Source: Limivicinus sp963617275
GTDB taxonomy: Bacteria; Bacillota; Clostridia; Oscillospirales; Oscillospiraceae
Reading direction: 5' to 3'
NCBI GenBank assembly: GCA_963617275.1
Contig: CAVENX010000055.1
Coordinates: 43,096 to 107,095, forward strand
Length of the DNA stretch: 64,000 nucleotides
Shown here: positions 15,999 to 23,159 of the stretch, piece after piece
How the letters are laid out: the number at the start of each line of letters is the position of its first letter
Numbering within the stretch: position 1 is the stretch's first letter
Notes under the pieces: model-generated
The model's input: the letters and a program-made list of their open reading frames with translations, nothing else
Told to the model about the DNA's origin: nothing
Database searches by the model: none
Position numbers and translations under genes: made by a program

Positions 15999-17728
15999 TA
16001 GTCTTCCTCCTCGCCGTCATCGTAGAAATCATCATCGTCGTCTTCAAGATGCTCTATCCTGTCTATATTGCGCACGGCGAAGCTTGCCTCACGGCGTGTG
16101 TCGGCGGCTTTGACATACGCTATCAGCATCCAGCAGCTCAGAAGCGACGAGCCGCCGCGAGAGACAAACGGAAATGTGACCCCGGTAAACGGAAGAATGT
16201 CGAGTGAGCCGAAGACATTCAGACCCAGCTGGATAAGCATCATGCTCATCGCGGCGCAGGCAGCTATGGAATAGAAGGCCGAACGGCCGTTCCGTGCGCT
16301 CCTGACGGCAAAAAAAGCGAGAGTAAGCACAGCGAGTACCATGCATATGCCTATCGACAGACCCAGTTCCTCACAAGTCTCCGCAAAGACCATGTCGGTG
16401 TTGGCGGCGAAAACGGTGTGCAGCCAGCCGTTGCCTGCACCCTTTCCGAAAAGCCCGCCAGAAGCGGCGGCCGACATTGCGCGTGTCTGCTGGTAGCCCT
16501 TGTCGTAAATATCCTCCCATACATGACCCCATATTGAAAAACGGTCGGCAATGTAGGGCTTTATGGATATGGCGAGAAATCCCGCAAGCCCTGCGCCGGA
16601 CAGTGCAAGCATTACCGTTGCTATGGAGCCGGAGCGCATGAAGGAAATGACAAGAAAGCTTACAAAAAATACAAATGCCGTACCGAAGTCGCCGATAAGC
16701 GCGAGCGCGACTACGCAGGCGGCGGAGTAGAAAATGAAGCTGTACAGGTTTTTGGAACGGTAGAGCCTGTCAAGCGTGGAAGAGCCTACATATACATAGA
16801 ATACTTTGACAAATTCGGAGGGCTGAAAGGAAAATCCGCCGATCTCAAGCCAGTTTCGCGCGCCGAAAACCGCATCGCTTGTCAGGACGTTCAGCCCCAG
16901 CAGGAGCATTGCCAGAATACCGACGGGCACGCGCATAGCTGCCGTGCGCTTCAGGTTCCTAAGCCACCAGCCTCCGAAAAGGAACAGAAGAACGCCGATG
17001 AGCGTAAGAATAAACTGCTTTGCGATATCTTCCGGCGTAGAGGAGGCGGCAATGGACATGCCGAGTGCCGACAGGTAAAATGCCAGCGTTTCCACCTCGA
17101 AGCCGGAACGCCCCATAAGGCGCATCGCGTAATAGCACAGCCATTGCAGCAGGACAAGCCCGGCGAATGCGAGGGCGATCGACGCGGCATATTCGCTCTG
17201 GGTATATATAAGATGCTCTACCATGAGGCACAGCTCAAAAAGCGAAAGCTCAGACAGCGTTACCGAGGGAGAGACGGCCTGCCCTGCTCTTGTGCGCCTT
17301 GCCTCAAGTTGCTTTTTCTGCTCGGTGCTGATGTCCGAAAAGCGCACGACGTTTCCGGCAAGGTTGAGCACGTCTCCGCTGCGCAGTGCCGTACCTCCCA
17401 TGCCGACCTTTACGCCGTTTACCCATACGCCGCCCTTGGAGAAAATGTCATATATTTTCCAGATGCCTTTGTCGCTCCGCGTGAGAACGGCGTGTACGCG
17501 GTTGAGAGAAGGACTGTCTATGCGGATATCAGAAAAAGGGGAGCGGCCAAGTGTGTTTTCCCAGTGACATATCGGAATATGCTCCTTCCTGCGGGAGATG
17601 TACGCCCAGACCTCCGGTTCATAACGCTCATTGAGCATGGAGCGGATGCATCTTACGATAATGGCAACGGACAGGAGAAATATACCGTACTGTGCGATAG
17701 TAACGGTATACTCGAAAAACAGATTCAA
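15995..17728 (-). CDS. FHA domain-FtsW/RodA (SEDS) fusion, peptidoglycan glycosyltransferase
   Basis: 577 residues. After one N-terminal helix comes an FHA domain (about 52-115: LGRSPFSDIRID.., SLNRVHAVL, GVWVNGVKV), which binds phosphothreonine. The C-terminal SEDS domain follows, with about ten helices and the motifs NWLEIGGFSFQPSEFVKV, AASGGLFGKG.GNG and LPFTGVTFPFVSRGGSSLL. SEDS proteins polymerise lipid II. The FHA input suggests control by a Ser/Thr kinase. The C-terminus is very acidic (DDDDDFYDDGEEED). The start is TTG with only a modest ribosome site. The PBP partner gene overlaps its 3' end. Confidence 0.92.
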   Translation of the reverse strand: MNLFFEYTVTIAQYGIFLLSVAIIVRCIRSMLNERYEPEVWAYISRRKEHIPICHWENTLGRSPFSDIRIDSPSLNRVHAVLTRSDKGIWKIYDIFSKGGVWVNGVKVGMGGTALRSGDVLNLAGNVVRFSDISTEQKKQLEARRTRAGQAVSPSVTLSELSLFELCLMVEHLIYTQSEYAASIALAFAGLVLLQWLCYYAMRLMGRSGFEVETLAFYLSALGMSIAASSTPEDIAKQFILTLIGVLLFLFGGWWLRNLKRTAAMRVPVGILAMLLLGLNVLTSDAVFGARNWLEIGGFSFQPSEFVKVFYVYVGSSTLDRLYRSKNLYSFIFYSAACVVALALIGDFGTAFVFFVSFLVISFMRSGSIATVMLALSGAGLAGFLAISIKPYIADRFSIWGHVWEDIYDKGYQQTRAMSAAASGGLFGKGAGNGWLHTVFAANTDMVFAETCEELGLSIGICMVLAVLTLAFFAVRSARNGRSAFYSIAACAAMSMMLIQLGLNVFGSLDILPFTGVTFPFVSRGGSSLLSCWMLIAYVKAADTRREASFAVRNIDRIEHLEDDDDDFYDDGEEEDY

Positions 17729-17857
17729 TGCCCCACGCTTCTTTCGTACTCAGATTGACCGCGCACCGCGTCCGGACAAAGCCGGACAGCACGCCGCATT
17801 GCGGTATTAACAATAAATTATAGCATATAAATCTACCGCTGACAACATGGCATGTAC

Positions 17858-17894
17858 GAAAAGCCCCTCCTCCCGTAAAACGGGAGGAGGGGCT
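17858..17894 (-). terminator. Rho-independent terminator of the LysM peptide operon
   Basis: 15-bp perfect stem (17862-17876 with 17880-17894), AAA loop, followed on the minus strand by TTTT. It lies 14 bp past the stop of the LysM peptide gene and insulates it from the FtsW/RodA gene. Confidence 0.85.
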
Positions 17895-17907
17895 CAAAAT
17901 AACGCGT

Positions 17908-18132
17908 TCAGTGATCCTTGGGGATGAGAAGCTGCTGACCTACTCTGAGAATGTAGGGATAGGGGATGTTGTTAAGGTTTGCGAGGTATGCGAGCCCATA
18001 GCCAAAGAATGTGGCGATCCCGGCGAGAGTGTCGCCGTATTTGACGACATAGGTGAAGTAATCATCGTACTTTACGCCGCCGGCTGCTTTGTCAAGAGCG
18101 TCATCGTTCAAAAGCCTTTCGTTGTCGGACAT
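17908..18132 (-). CDS. LysM-domain peptide with double-glycine leader
   Basis: 74 residues. The N-terminus MSDNERLLNDDALDKAAGG ends in Gly18-Gly19 preceded by an acidic/hydrophobic LxxxxLDxxAGG pattern, like leaders cut by C39-type peptidase transporters. The rest (about 27-72: YVVKYGDTLAGIATFFG..YLANLNNIPYPYILRVGQQLLIP) is a complete LysM peptidoglycan-binding domain. I infer a secreted wall-binding peptide released after the GG; no transporter is in the window. It has its own ECF-type promoter at 18198-18225 and a strong GGAGGT ribosome site. Confidence 0.8.
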   Translation of the reverse strand: MSDNERLLNDDALDKAAGGVKYDDYFTYVVKYGDTLAGIATFFGYGLAYLANLNNIPYPYILRVGQQLLIPKDH

Positions 18133-18197
18133 TGTGTTTTACCTCCGTTTTTATGTTGTTGCCCTTACTGATCAAGGGTGTTTTGTTTACACCATTA

Positions 18198-18225
18198 ATT
18201 ACGCCGGAGCGGGGCAAATGTTACG
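18198..18225 (-). promoter_or_regulatory. ECF-type promoter P2, upstream of the LysM peptide gene
   Basis: Minus strand: -35 CGTAAC (18220-18225), 16-bp spacer, -10 CGTAAT (18198-18203), then ATGGTGT two bases on. It matches the promoter at 19323-19350 in both boxes, spacer length and the downstream ATGGTGT. It lies just after the stop of the HExxH gene, giving the LysM peptide separate transcription. Confidence 0.75.
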
Positions 18226-18228
18226 CGG

Positions 18229-19074
18229 TCAAAGGAATATTTTTTCCCTTTCTATCTGCATAAGAAACTCAAACGGCTCTGATGGAACGGAACAGTCCCT
18301 GCCGAGCGCCGCGAGCATGGCGCTCACGCGTTTGACAGCCCTGTCAAGCTCCTGTACCGGAACATAGTTTTCAAGCCGTCCGCCGGGGACATATCTATCG
18401 CCCTGCACACCTAAAAGCTTAGCGGCAAGTACCGCGTCATAGCGGCCGAGCGCGGCGATTATGCCGTTCATGTCCGCAAGCACCTCGTCGCGCACGGCGT
18501 CACGGTTATCCGGAAACAGCCGCCTGCTGACAAAATGGGCAAGCTCGTGGTATTTACGTATCTCGTGCGAGATGGAAAGCCACTGATCCGCGCCGAAGCA
18601 CGCGCTTTCCGGACTCAGCGCGCTGTAATATCCGTGAGAAAGAATGATCACGGCGTCGCGGAAATTACGGCTGTCGGCCGTGAAAGCGGCAAATTCACTG
18701 TCCCAATCGCAGCCGCCGTCGGCGATGTATCCGCGCTTGTGAGCCCGTATTTTTTCCCAATTGATAAGCCCAGAGACCGTTGACGCACCCATGGACGGCG
18801 GAATGGGGCGCATTTCACACCGGTAGGCGAGGGCGCGGACGCAGTGCTCAAAATCAACACGGTTATGGAAGGTGACTATATCGACGCTGCCAGCCGGTGT
18901 TTCGGCGGTTTCAAGACTGTCGAGCGGAGAAAAAGAGAAGTCCGGTGCCCCGGAGATATCCTCACCCCGAAGGACCGCACTTCTGTATAGATCGCTGTGC
19001 CGCGTTTCGTCTGAAACGGGAAGCAGCAGCTGCGGATACCGGCAGCTGAGAAGTGTTACGGCATGCTCACTCAT
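18229..19074 (-). CDS. HExxH-motif protein of unknown family, peptide-cassette partner
   Basis: 281 residues, no signal peptide or membrane segment. YHELAHFVSRRLFP places an HExxH zinc-metalloprotease motif at His176-Glu177-x-x-His180, and DEVLADMNG 16-25 residues later offers a third ligand (Glu197 or Asp201). The first half is not recognised. The gene begins inside the stop of the double-glycine peptide gene (8-bp overlap), so the two products are made together. It could process the peptide, be its cytoplasmic target or modify it. The family may correspond to a domain of unknown function; the protease role is inference from the motif alone. Confidence 0.75.
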   Translation of the reverse strand: MSEHAVTLLSCRYPQLLLPVSDETRHSDLYRSAVLRGEDISGAPDFSFSPLDSLETAETPAGSVDIVTFHNRVDFEHCVRALAYRCEMRPIPPSMGASTVSGLINWEKIRAHKRGYIADGGCDWDSEFAAFTADSRNFRDAVIILSHGYYSALSPESACFGADQWLSISHEIRKYHELAHFVSRRLFPDNRDAVRDEVLADMNGIIAALGRYDAVLAAKLLGVQGDRYVPGGRLENYVPVQELDRAVKRVSAMLAALGRDCSVPSEPFEFLMQIEREKIFL

Positions 19075-19285
19075 TTTCTTTCTGCCGTCCGGGGGAATAG
19101 TAACGCGAACCGTTTATATCCACGGAAGAGTCGTGTTTCACGATACCGCCGGCTACGTCGTCAAGAAGCTCGTCGGAAAGCTCATTGGCGGAGTATTTGT
19201 CTGTCATTATGGAAAGAGCATCCCGCCAGCCGGGCATTTTTAGCGTATCCGCGCATATTCGCAGAAGTTTTTCGGTTTTGTCCAT
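19067..19285 (-). CDS. Double-glycine leader peptide (RiPP/bacteriocin-like precursor)
   Basis: 72 residues from the ATG at 19285, chosen for the GGGAG upstream and for lying 38 bp after a good ECF promoter. The leader contains ELSDELLDDVAGG, the classic LS-x-E-x-L-x-x-V-x-GG motif (Gly46-Gly47). The predicted core is 25 residues (48-72), polar and basic, with a tyrosine pair and no cysteine, so lanthionine or disulfide chemistry is excluded. A Nif11-like or bacteriocin-type precursor is the closest comparison. The 3' end overlaps the HExxH gene. No modifying enzyme other than that neighbour is present. Confidence 0.78.
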   Translation of the reverse strand: MDKTEKLLRICADTLKMPGWRDALSIMTDKYSANELSDELLDDVAGGIVKHDSSVDINGSRYYSPGRQKENE

Positions 19286-19322
19286 TTGTTCTTCACTCCC
19301 ATAATTTCTTTTCACACCATAC

Positions 19323-19350
19323 AGTACGCGCCGGATACGCATTTGTTACA
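19323..19350 (-). promoter_or_regulatory. ECF-type promoter P1, upstream of the double-glycine peptide gene
   Basis: Minus strand: -35 TGTAAC (19345-19350), 16-bp spacer, -10 CGTACT (19323-19328), then ATGGTGT two bases on. The GTAAC/CGT pairing at 16 bp is typical of ECF sigma promoters, and the twin at 18198-18225 supports it. It lies between the sigma gene and the peptide gene. Confidence 0.75.
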
Positions 19351-19366
19351 GAAATTTTGAAAATGA

Positions 19367-19891
19367 TCATGAAAAAAAGTCTTCCGGTGAAAAATCGGAA
19401 TCTTCAAGGAACTTGCTCATTTTGCCGATAGCGCGGCTCTGTATAACGCGGACGTTGCCCGGCGTCAGACCGAGACGCTTCGCGGTCTCATCGGGAGACA
19501 GTCCCTTGAGACAGCGCAGGACAACGATGCTGCGGCTGCGCTCGTCAAGAGTGCTGAGCGCCTTCGCCACTGCCTGACGGCAGGCCATCACATTTATTGC
19601 TTTGGACATATCGTCACGGCCGGGGGTGAGATCGGCCTCCATAGCGTCGAGACTGACCTGATCTTTTTTCGATCTGTAATAGCTTATGAGCTTGCGCTTT
19701 GCGATTATGTACAGCCATGCCTGCTCGTTGCAGCGCGCCGGATCAAATTCGGCGGCGTGCCTGTGGCAGCTAAGAAAAACCTCCTGCAAAATGTCCTCAG
19801 CGTCTTCACGGGAATTTGTGTGGTGCATAAGGTATTTAAGCAGAGCGGCAGAGTATTCAAGCATCAGGTGTTCGATCCACTGTTCATCCAT
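19367..19891 (-). CDS. ECF (extracytoplasmic function) sigma factor
   Basis: 174 residues. Region 2 (about 8-75) includes NSREDAEDILQEVFLSCHRH (DAED-x-x-Q-x-x-F motif) and region 4 (about 110-160) includes LSPDETAKRLGLTPGNVRVIQSRAIGKM. A short acidic tail EDSDFSPEDFFS follows. No anti-sigma factor is adjacent, which is unusual for the family, so control may be by the tail, by transcription or by a distant partner. The two promoters P1 and P2 just downstream are its most likely targets. A weaker look-alike with a 14-bp spacer lies upstream of its own start (19945-19970). Confidence 0.9.
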   Translation of the reverse strand: MDEQWIEHLMLEYSAALLKYLMHHTNSREDAEDILQEVFLSCHRHAAEFDPARCNEQAWLYIIAKRKLISYYRSKKDQVSLDAMEADLTPGRDDMSKAINVMACRQAVAKALSTLDERSRSIVVLRCLKGLSPDETAKRLGLTPGNVRVIQSRAIGKMSKFLEDSDFSPEDFFS

Positions 19892-19944
19892 AGTACAGCC
19901 CTCAATCGTAATAATTTACATAATCTGGTTTTCTTTTTTCCTAT

Positions 19945-19970
19945 TTTACGTTATAGGACGGATATTTACA
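19945..19970 (-). promoter_or_regulatory. Possible autoregulatory ECF-like promoter
   Basis: Minus strand TGTAAA (19965-19970) and CGTAAA (19945-19950) resemble the P1/P2 boxes but are separated by 14 rather than 16 bp. They lie 54 bp before the sigma gene start. The shorter spacer makes this a weak candidate. Confidence 0.35.
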
Positions 19971-20163
19971 ACTGTTTTTTTATTTTTGTAAAAATATGAC
20001 AATATTTGGGCAAGATTTTTGCGCGTTTTGCGGAGACGGAGCGGGAAAACAGCCGTGCGCACTTGACGGCGCCGGTGCAGACGGGATATAATCATAATCT
20101 AACGGCAGGACGATAACGGCGCACCGTATGCGTTCCGCCGCTGCTTTGAAAACGGAGGCAGCA

Positions 20164-20598
20164 ATGATAGTAAAGATAAAAAAACTGAGAGAAAATGCTC
20201 GTCTGCCGCATCGCGGCTCGTCTGCCGCAGCGGGATACGATCTGTACGCCTGCATCGATGAGCCTGTCAGCATCGAGCCGTATGCCACAGCCATGATAGG
20301 TACCGGCATTTCCGCTGCGATACCGGAGGGGTATTTCGGCGCGGTAGTCGCAAGGAGCGGACTTGCCGCAAAACAGGGGCTTCGTCCGGCAAACTGCATC
20401 GGGATATGCGACAGCGATTACAGGGGTGAATATATTGTCGCCATGCATAACGACAGCGGCGAAACACGCACCATCCAGCCTGGGGACAGGATAGCCCAAC
20501 TTGTCGTTATGCCGTTTCTGGCTGTTGATTTTGAAGAGGCGGAGGAGCTTGACGGAACGGAGCGCGGTGCGGGCGGCTTCGGCTCGACAGGCAGATAA
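20164..20598 (+). CDS. dut: Deoxyuridine 5'-triphosphate nucleotidohydrolase (dUTPase)
   Basis: 144 residues, standard trimeric dUTPase length. It hydrolyses dUTP to dUMP and PPi, keeping uracil out of DNA. All five motifs are visible: AAGYDLYA (I), ARSGLAAKQGL (II), GICDSDYRGEY (III, with catalytic Asp), GDRIAQLVV (IV) and the C-terminal GTERGAGGFGSTG arm (V). ATG at 20164 is preceded by CGGAGG. Monocistronic; a 13-bp hairpin follows the stop. Confidence 0.96.
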   Translation: MIVKIKKLRENARLPHRGSSAAAGYDLYACIDEPVSIEPYATAMIGTGISAAIPEGYFGAVVARSGLAAKQGLRPANCIGICDSDYRGEYIVAMHNDSGETRTIQPGDRIAQLVVMPFLAVDFEEAEELDGTERGAGGFGSTGR

Positions 20599-20600
20599 AA

Positions 20601-20800
20601 GCCTTGGGCAGATAAAATCTGCCCAAGGCACAGCTTGTCAAAAAAGTCCTTGCAGAACCTTTTTGACCGCGCTTTCTGCCGAGTATTTTGAAAGCGTTCA
20701 AAATACTGTTACCGAAAGCCTTGATATACCAGGGCTTTCGACGGCGGTTTATCTGATTTGAGGCGGGTCTTGCCCCCTCAAGTTCCACTGCTGATCTGTT
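20601..20800. repeat. Hairpin-rich non-coding element, one end repeated at the right window edge
   Basis: This 221-bp gap holds a chain of stem-loops: 20601-20613 with 20617-20629 (perfect 13 bp), GTCAAAAA/TTTTTGAC near 20637-20668, an 11-bp AGTATTTTGAA/TTCAAAATACT pair, CGAAAGCC/GGCTTTCG, and a TTGAGG..CCTCAA stem. The right end (20757-20800) recurs in inverted orientation at 63954-63997 with about 39 of 44 bases alike. This is what a dispersed palindromic intergenic element looks like; no gene is present. The first hairpin may also end the dut transcript. Confidence 0.65.
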
Positions 20801-20819
20801 TTCCGGCTTTTTTATAATA

Positions 20820-21410
20820 TCAGCTTTCCTGATTGTCCGAAAAGAGGTCGGATTGCAGGATATCTCTGTACATGGATCTTGCCAGCTCTCTCACTTTGCT
20901 GTCAGGCATGTCCTCATCGGCGCATGCGTTGACCACGCCGAACAGACCGTTGGATATGAGCGCGGCGGTCTGCCTTATCGGGTACTTCGGCACAAGACTT
21001 GTGTGGCGCTGGATATAATCGTCAACACAGCGGAAGACATGGTTGAAAAATTCGGAAAACAGGTACGGGTTCTCGTTTGCCCCGATATGCGAAAAAAAGT
21101 CCTGATTGTCATAAAACAGGCACAGGATACACTCAAGCAGGTTTTCATATCCGATATGTCCGTCGTTGTTCGGGTTGTTGAGCTTCTGCATTCTATGATA
21201 GTTGACGTTCGCTTCCTTCATGTAGTCGGAGATCATTTCATTCAGCAGGGAATATTTGCTGTCATAATGTGTGTAGAAGGTGATCCGGCTGATCATGCCT
21301 ACACGGCATATCTCTGCCACAGTGATTTTCTCAAACGGTTTTTCCTGAAGCATGCCGATGAGCGTACTTCTTATGTTGTGCTTTGTCTTAGTGACTCTCT
21401 TGTCTTCCAT
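20820..21410 (-). CDS. TetR-family transcriptional regulator
   Basis: 196 residues. The N-terminal helix-turn-helix (about 8-55) reads TLIGMLQEKPFEKITVAEIC..ISRITFYTHYDSKYSLL, matching the TetR pattern including F-Y-x-H-F/Y. The C-terminal ligand domain is not specific. It is divergent from the PAP2-like membrane protein 210 bp away, which is a natural target. Its own promoter is at 21494-21522. Confidence 0.9.
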   Translation of the reverse strand: MEDKRVTKTKHNIRSTLIGMLQEKPFEKITVAEICRVGMISRITFYTHYDSKYSLLNEMISDYMKEANVNYHRMQKLNNPNNDGHIGYENLLECILCLFYDNQDFFSHIGANENPYLFSEFFNHVFRCVDDYIQRHTSLVPKYPIRQTAALISNGLFGVVNACADEDMPDSKVRELARSMYRDILQSDLFSDNQES

Positions 21411-21493
21411 TGCGCTTTACTCTTTTTGAAATGTGTACAAATAACGAACAAATTGCTTGATATCAACATTGCATCAGTGGCAAGCTGTGAGTT

Positions 21494-21522
21494 ATTATAA
21501 CATATGGAAGTTTTTAGGTCAA
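21494..21522 (-). promoter_or_regulatory. Promoter of the TetR-family gene
   Basis: Minus strand TTGACC (21517-21522), 17-bp spacer, TATAAT (21494-21499), near-consensus sigma-A type, 84 bp before the start codon. Confidence 0.75.
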
Positions 21523-21619
21523 TTCGGAAACGGAATATCATACAATCGTTTTGAGCAAATGGTTGAGAACAGCAGACCGATTTTGTTGAACCGGGATTTA
21601 AACGGAAGGGGACTTTAAA

Positions 21620-22198
21620 ATGTTCAAGGACAGAGCTGCAAAATTCATCAGGATAATTTCTATTCCGCCCATTGTTGTTTCGGCGCTGGCGTGGAGCCTG
21701 TATTCCGGCACGGATAATGTTTTCGGCAGCGCGTCGGAGGCTTTCTTGCTGATACTGTTTCTGGGAATCGTCCCTGCTCTGGCATATCCGTGCCAGATGC
21801 TTGTTCCCAAGTGGAAAAGCGGGGGACGCACCGCGCAGAGAAAGCTTGCTTTCGTGTTTTCTTTTGCGGGCTATACAGCCGCGCTGATCTGGTCGTTCGC
21901 CTCGGGCAAAAGTACGCCTCTGCGCACGATCACCATGTCCTATTTTCTCAGCGTCGTTATTCTGATCATTTTCAACAAGCTCCTGAAGATCCGCAGCAGC
22001 GGCCATTCATGCAGCGCCACCGCGCCTATAGCACTGATATTTCTTTATGTCGGCTGGACGAGTGCTTTGCCGTGGCTTGCTTTCCTTGCGGCTGTGGTAT
22101 GGTCGTCGCTTTACCTGAAAAGGCATACTGCCGGACAGCTTTTCTTCGGCAGCATCACATGTCTGCTGTCAGTGTGTCTCTCCATGCTCCTGCTGTAA
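21620..22198 (+). CDS. PAP2-like integral membrane protein
   Basis: 192 residues, about six helices. KIRSSGHSCSATAP resembles the PSGH motif, and LKRHTAGQLFFGS resembles the SR-x5-H-x3-D motif of PAP2 lipid phosphatases, with the usual final Asp replaced by Gln. It may hydrolyse a lipid phosphate or be a non-catalytic relative. Divergent from the TetR gene, suggesting control by it. Start ATG at 21620 with AGGGGA upstream. Confidence 0.6.
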   Translation: MFKDRAAKFIRIISIPPIVVSALAWSLYSGTDNVFGSASEAFLLILFLGIVPALAYPCQMLVPKWKSGGRTAQRKLAFVFSFAGYTAALIWSFASGKSTPLRTITMSYFLSVVILIIFNKLLKIRSSGHSCSATAPIALIFLYVGWTSALPWLAFLAAVVWSSLYLKRHTAGQLFFGSITCLLSVCLSMLLL

Positions 22199-22254
22199 GC
22201 GCATATAATGTTTCACCGCCCCGGGATAGCTCGTATCTCAGGGCGGTGATGCGC

Positions 22255-22282
22255 TCGGCTTCCTCCGAAAGGAGGAAGCCGA
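22255..22282. terminator. Stem-loop between converging genes
   Basis: 12-bp perfect stem TCGGCTTCCTCC/GGAGGAAGCCGA with GAAA loop, followed on the plus strand by ACTTTTCTT. It separates the PAP2-like gene from the converging ABC transporter operon and could end the former. A second stem CACCGCCC/GGGCGGTG (22214-22221 with 22241-22248) precedes it. Confidence 0.6.
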
Positions 22283-22292
22283 ACTTTTCTTA

Positions 22293-23141
22293 TCAGCCCT
22301 TGACTGCGCCGGCGGTCATACCCTCTACAAAGTATTTCTGCACGGCGGCAAAGAGAATGACGACGGGAATGGTCGTTATCGTACCAAGCGCCATTATTAT
22401 GCCCCAATCAATATGGGTGGAGCTTATGTAGTTTGAAATACCGACAGTAAGCGTCTTCATCGCCTCTTTGTTTATGAGTACGCTTGAGAGCAAAAACTCG
22501 TTCCACGACATAATGAACGCCATAATACCCGTGGACAGTACTCCGGAGATGCACAGCGGAAAGTCAATCTGCACAAAAACCTGCCATTCGTTCGCACCGT
22601 CTATCATGGCGGCCTCGTCTATTTCTCTGGGAAGCTTTCGGAAGAAGGAGATCAGCAGCCAGACCGAGAAGGGAAGCGTTATTGTAAGATGGCCTATGAT
22701 AACGCCGACGTGGCTTCCGGTGAGGTGAAGCGCGGCCATTATCTTGTAAAGCGGTATCATAAGCATGATAGGCGGGATGCAGTACGCCGCGAGGATGCTC
22801 ATTCTCAGAAGACGGCTGCCTTTATAGCTGAAGCGCGTGACACTGTACGCCGTGAGCGTGCCGATAACCATATCAACGACCATTACTATCCCAGCGATTT
22901 TCAGCGAATTGAGGAAATAATGTATTACGTTTTCATTGGAAAATGCCTGCTTGTACCATTCCAGCGAAAATACCTTGGGGAACACCTTCGGCGGAACATT
23001 GAACAGCTCCGTGCCGGGCTTGAAGGAGCTTATTATCATCCACAGAAGCGGGAAGCCGACCATAATGATAACGAACAGCACAAGGATGCACGTTATGATC
23101 GTGGATTTTATTTTCTGCTGCTTTAAGCTGCTTTCTTTCAT
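22293..23141 (-). CDS. Sugar-type ABC transporter permease (MalG family)
   Basis: 282 residues, six helices. The cytoplasmic EAA loop reads EIDEAAMIDGANEWQVFVQIDFPL, the signature that docks the ATPase. MalG-family features include the C-terminal end near VAAVQKYFVEGMTAGAVKG (seen as VQKYFVEGMTAGAVKG). Last gene of a five-gene leftward operon; no ATP-binding subunit is present, so a shared MsmK-type ATPase elsewhere is expected, as is common in Firmicutes. Confidence 0.94.
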   Translation of the reverse strand: MKESSLKQQKIKSTIITCILVLFVIIMVGFPLLWMIISSFKPGTELFNVPPKVFPKVFSLEWYKQAFSNENVIHYFLNSLKIAGIVMVVDMVIGTLTAYSVTRFSYKGSRLLRMSILAAYCIPPIMLMIPLYKIMAALHLTGSHVGVIIGHLTITLPFSVWLLISFFRKLPREIDEAAMIDGANEWQVFVQIDFPLCISGVLSTGIMAFIMSWNEFLLSSVLINKEAMKTLTVGISNYISSTHIDWGIIMALGTITTIPVVILFAAVQKYFVEGMTAGAVKG

Positions 23142-23159
23142 GACCGTGCGCCTCCTTTT

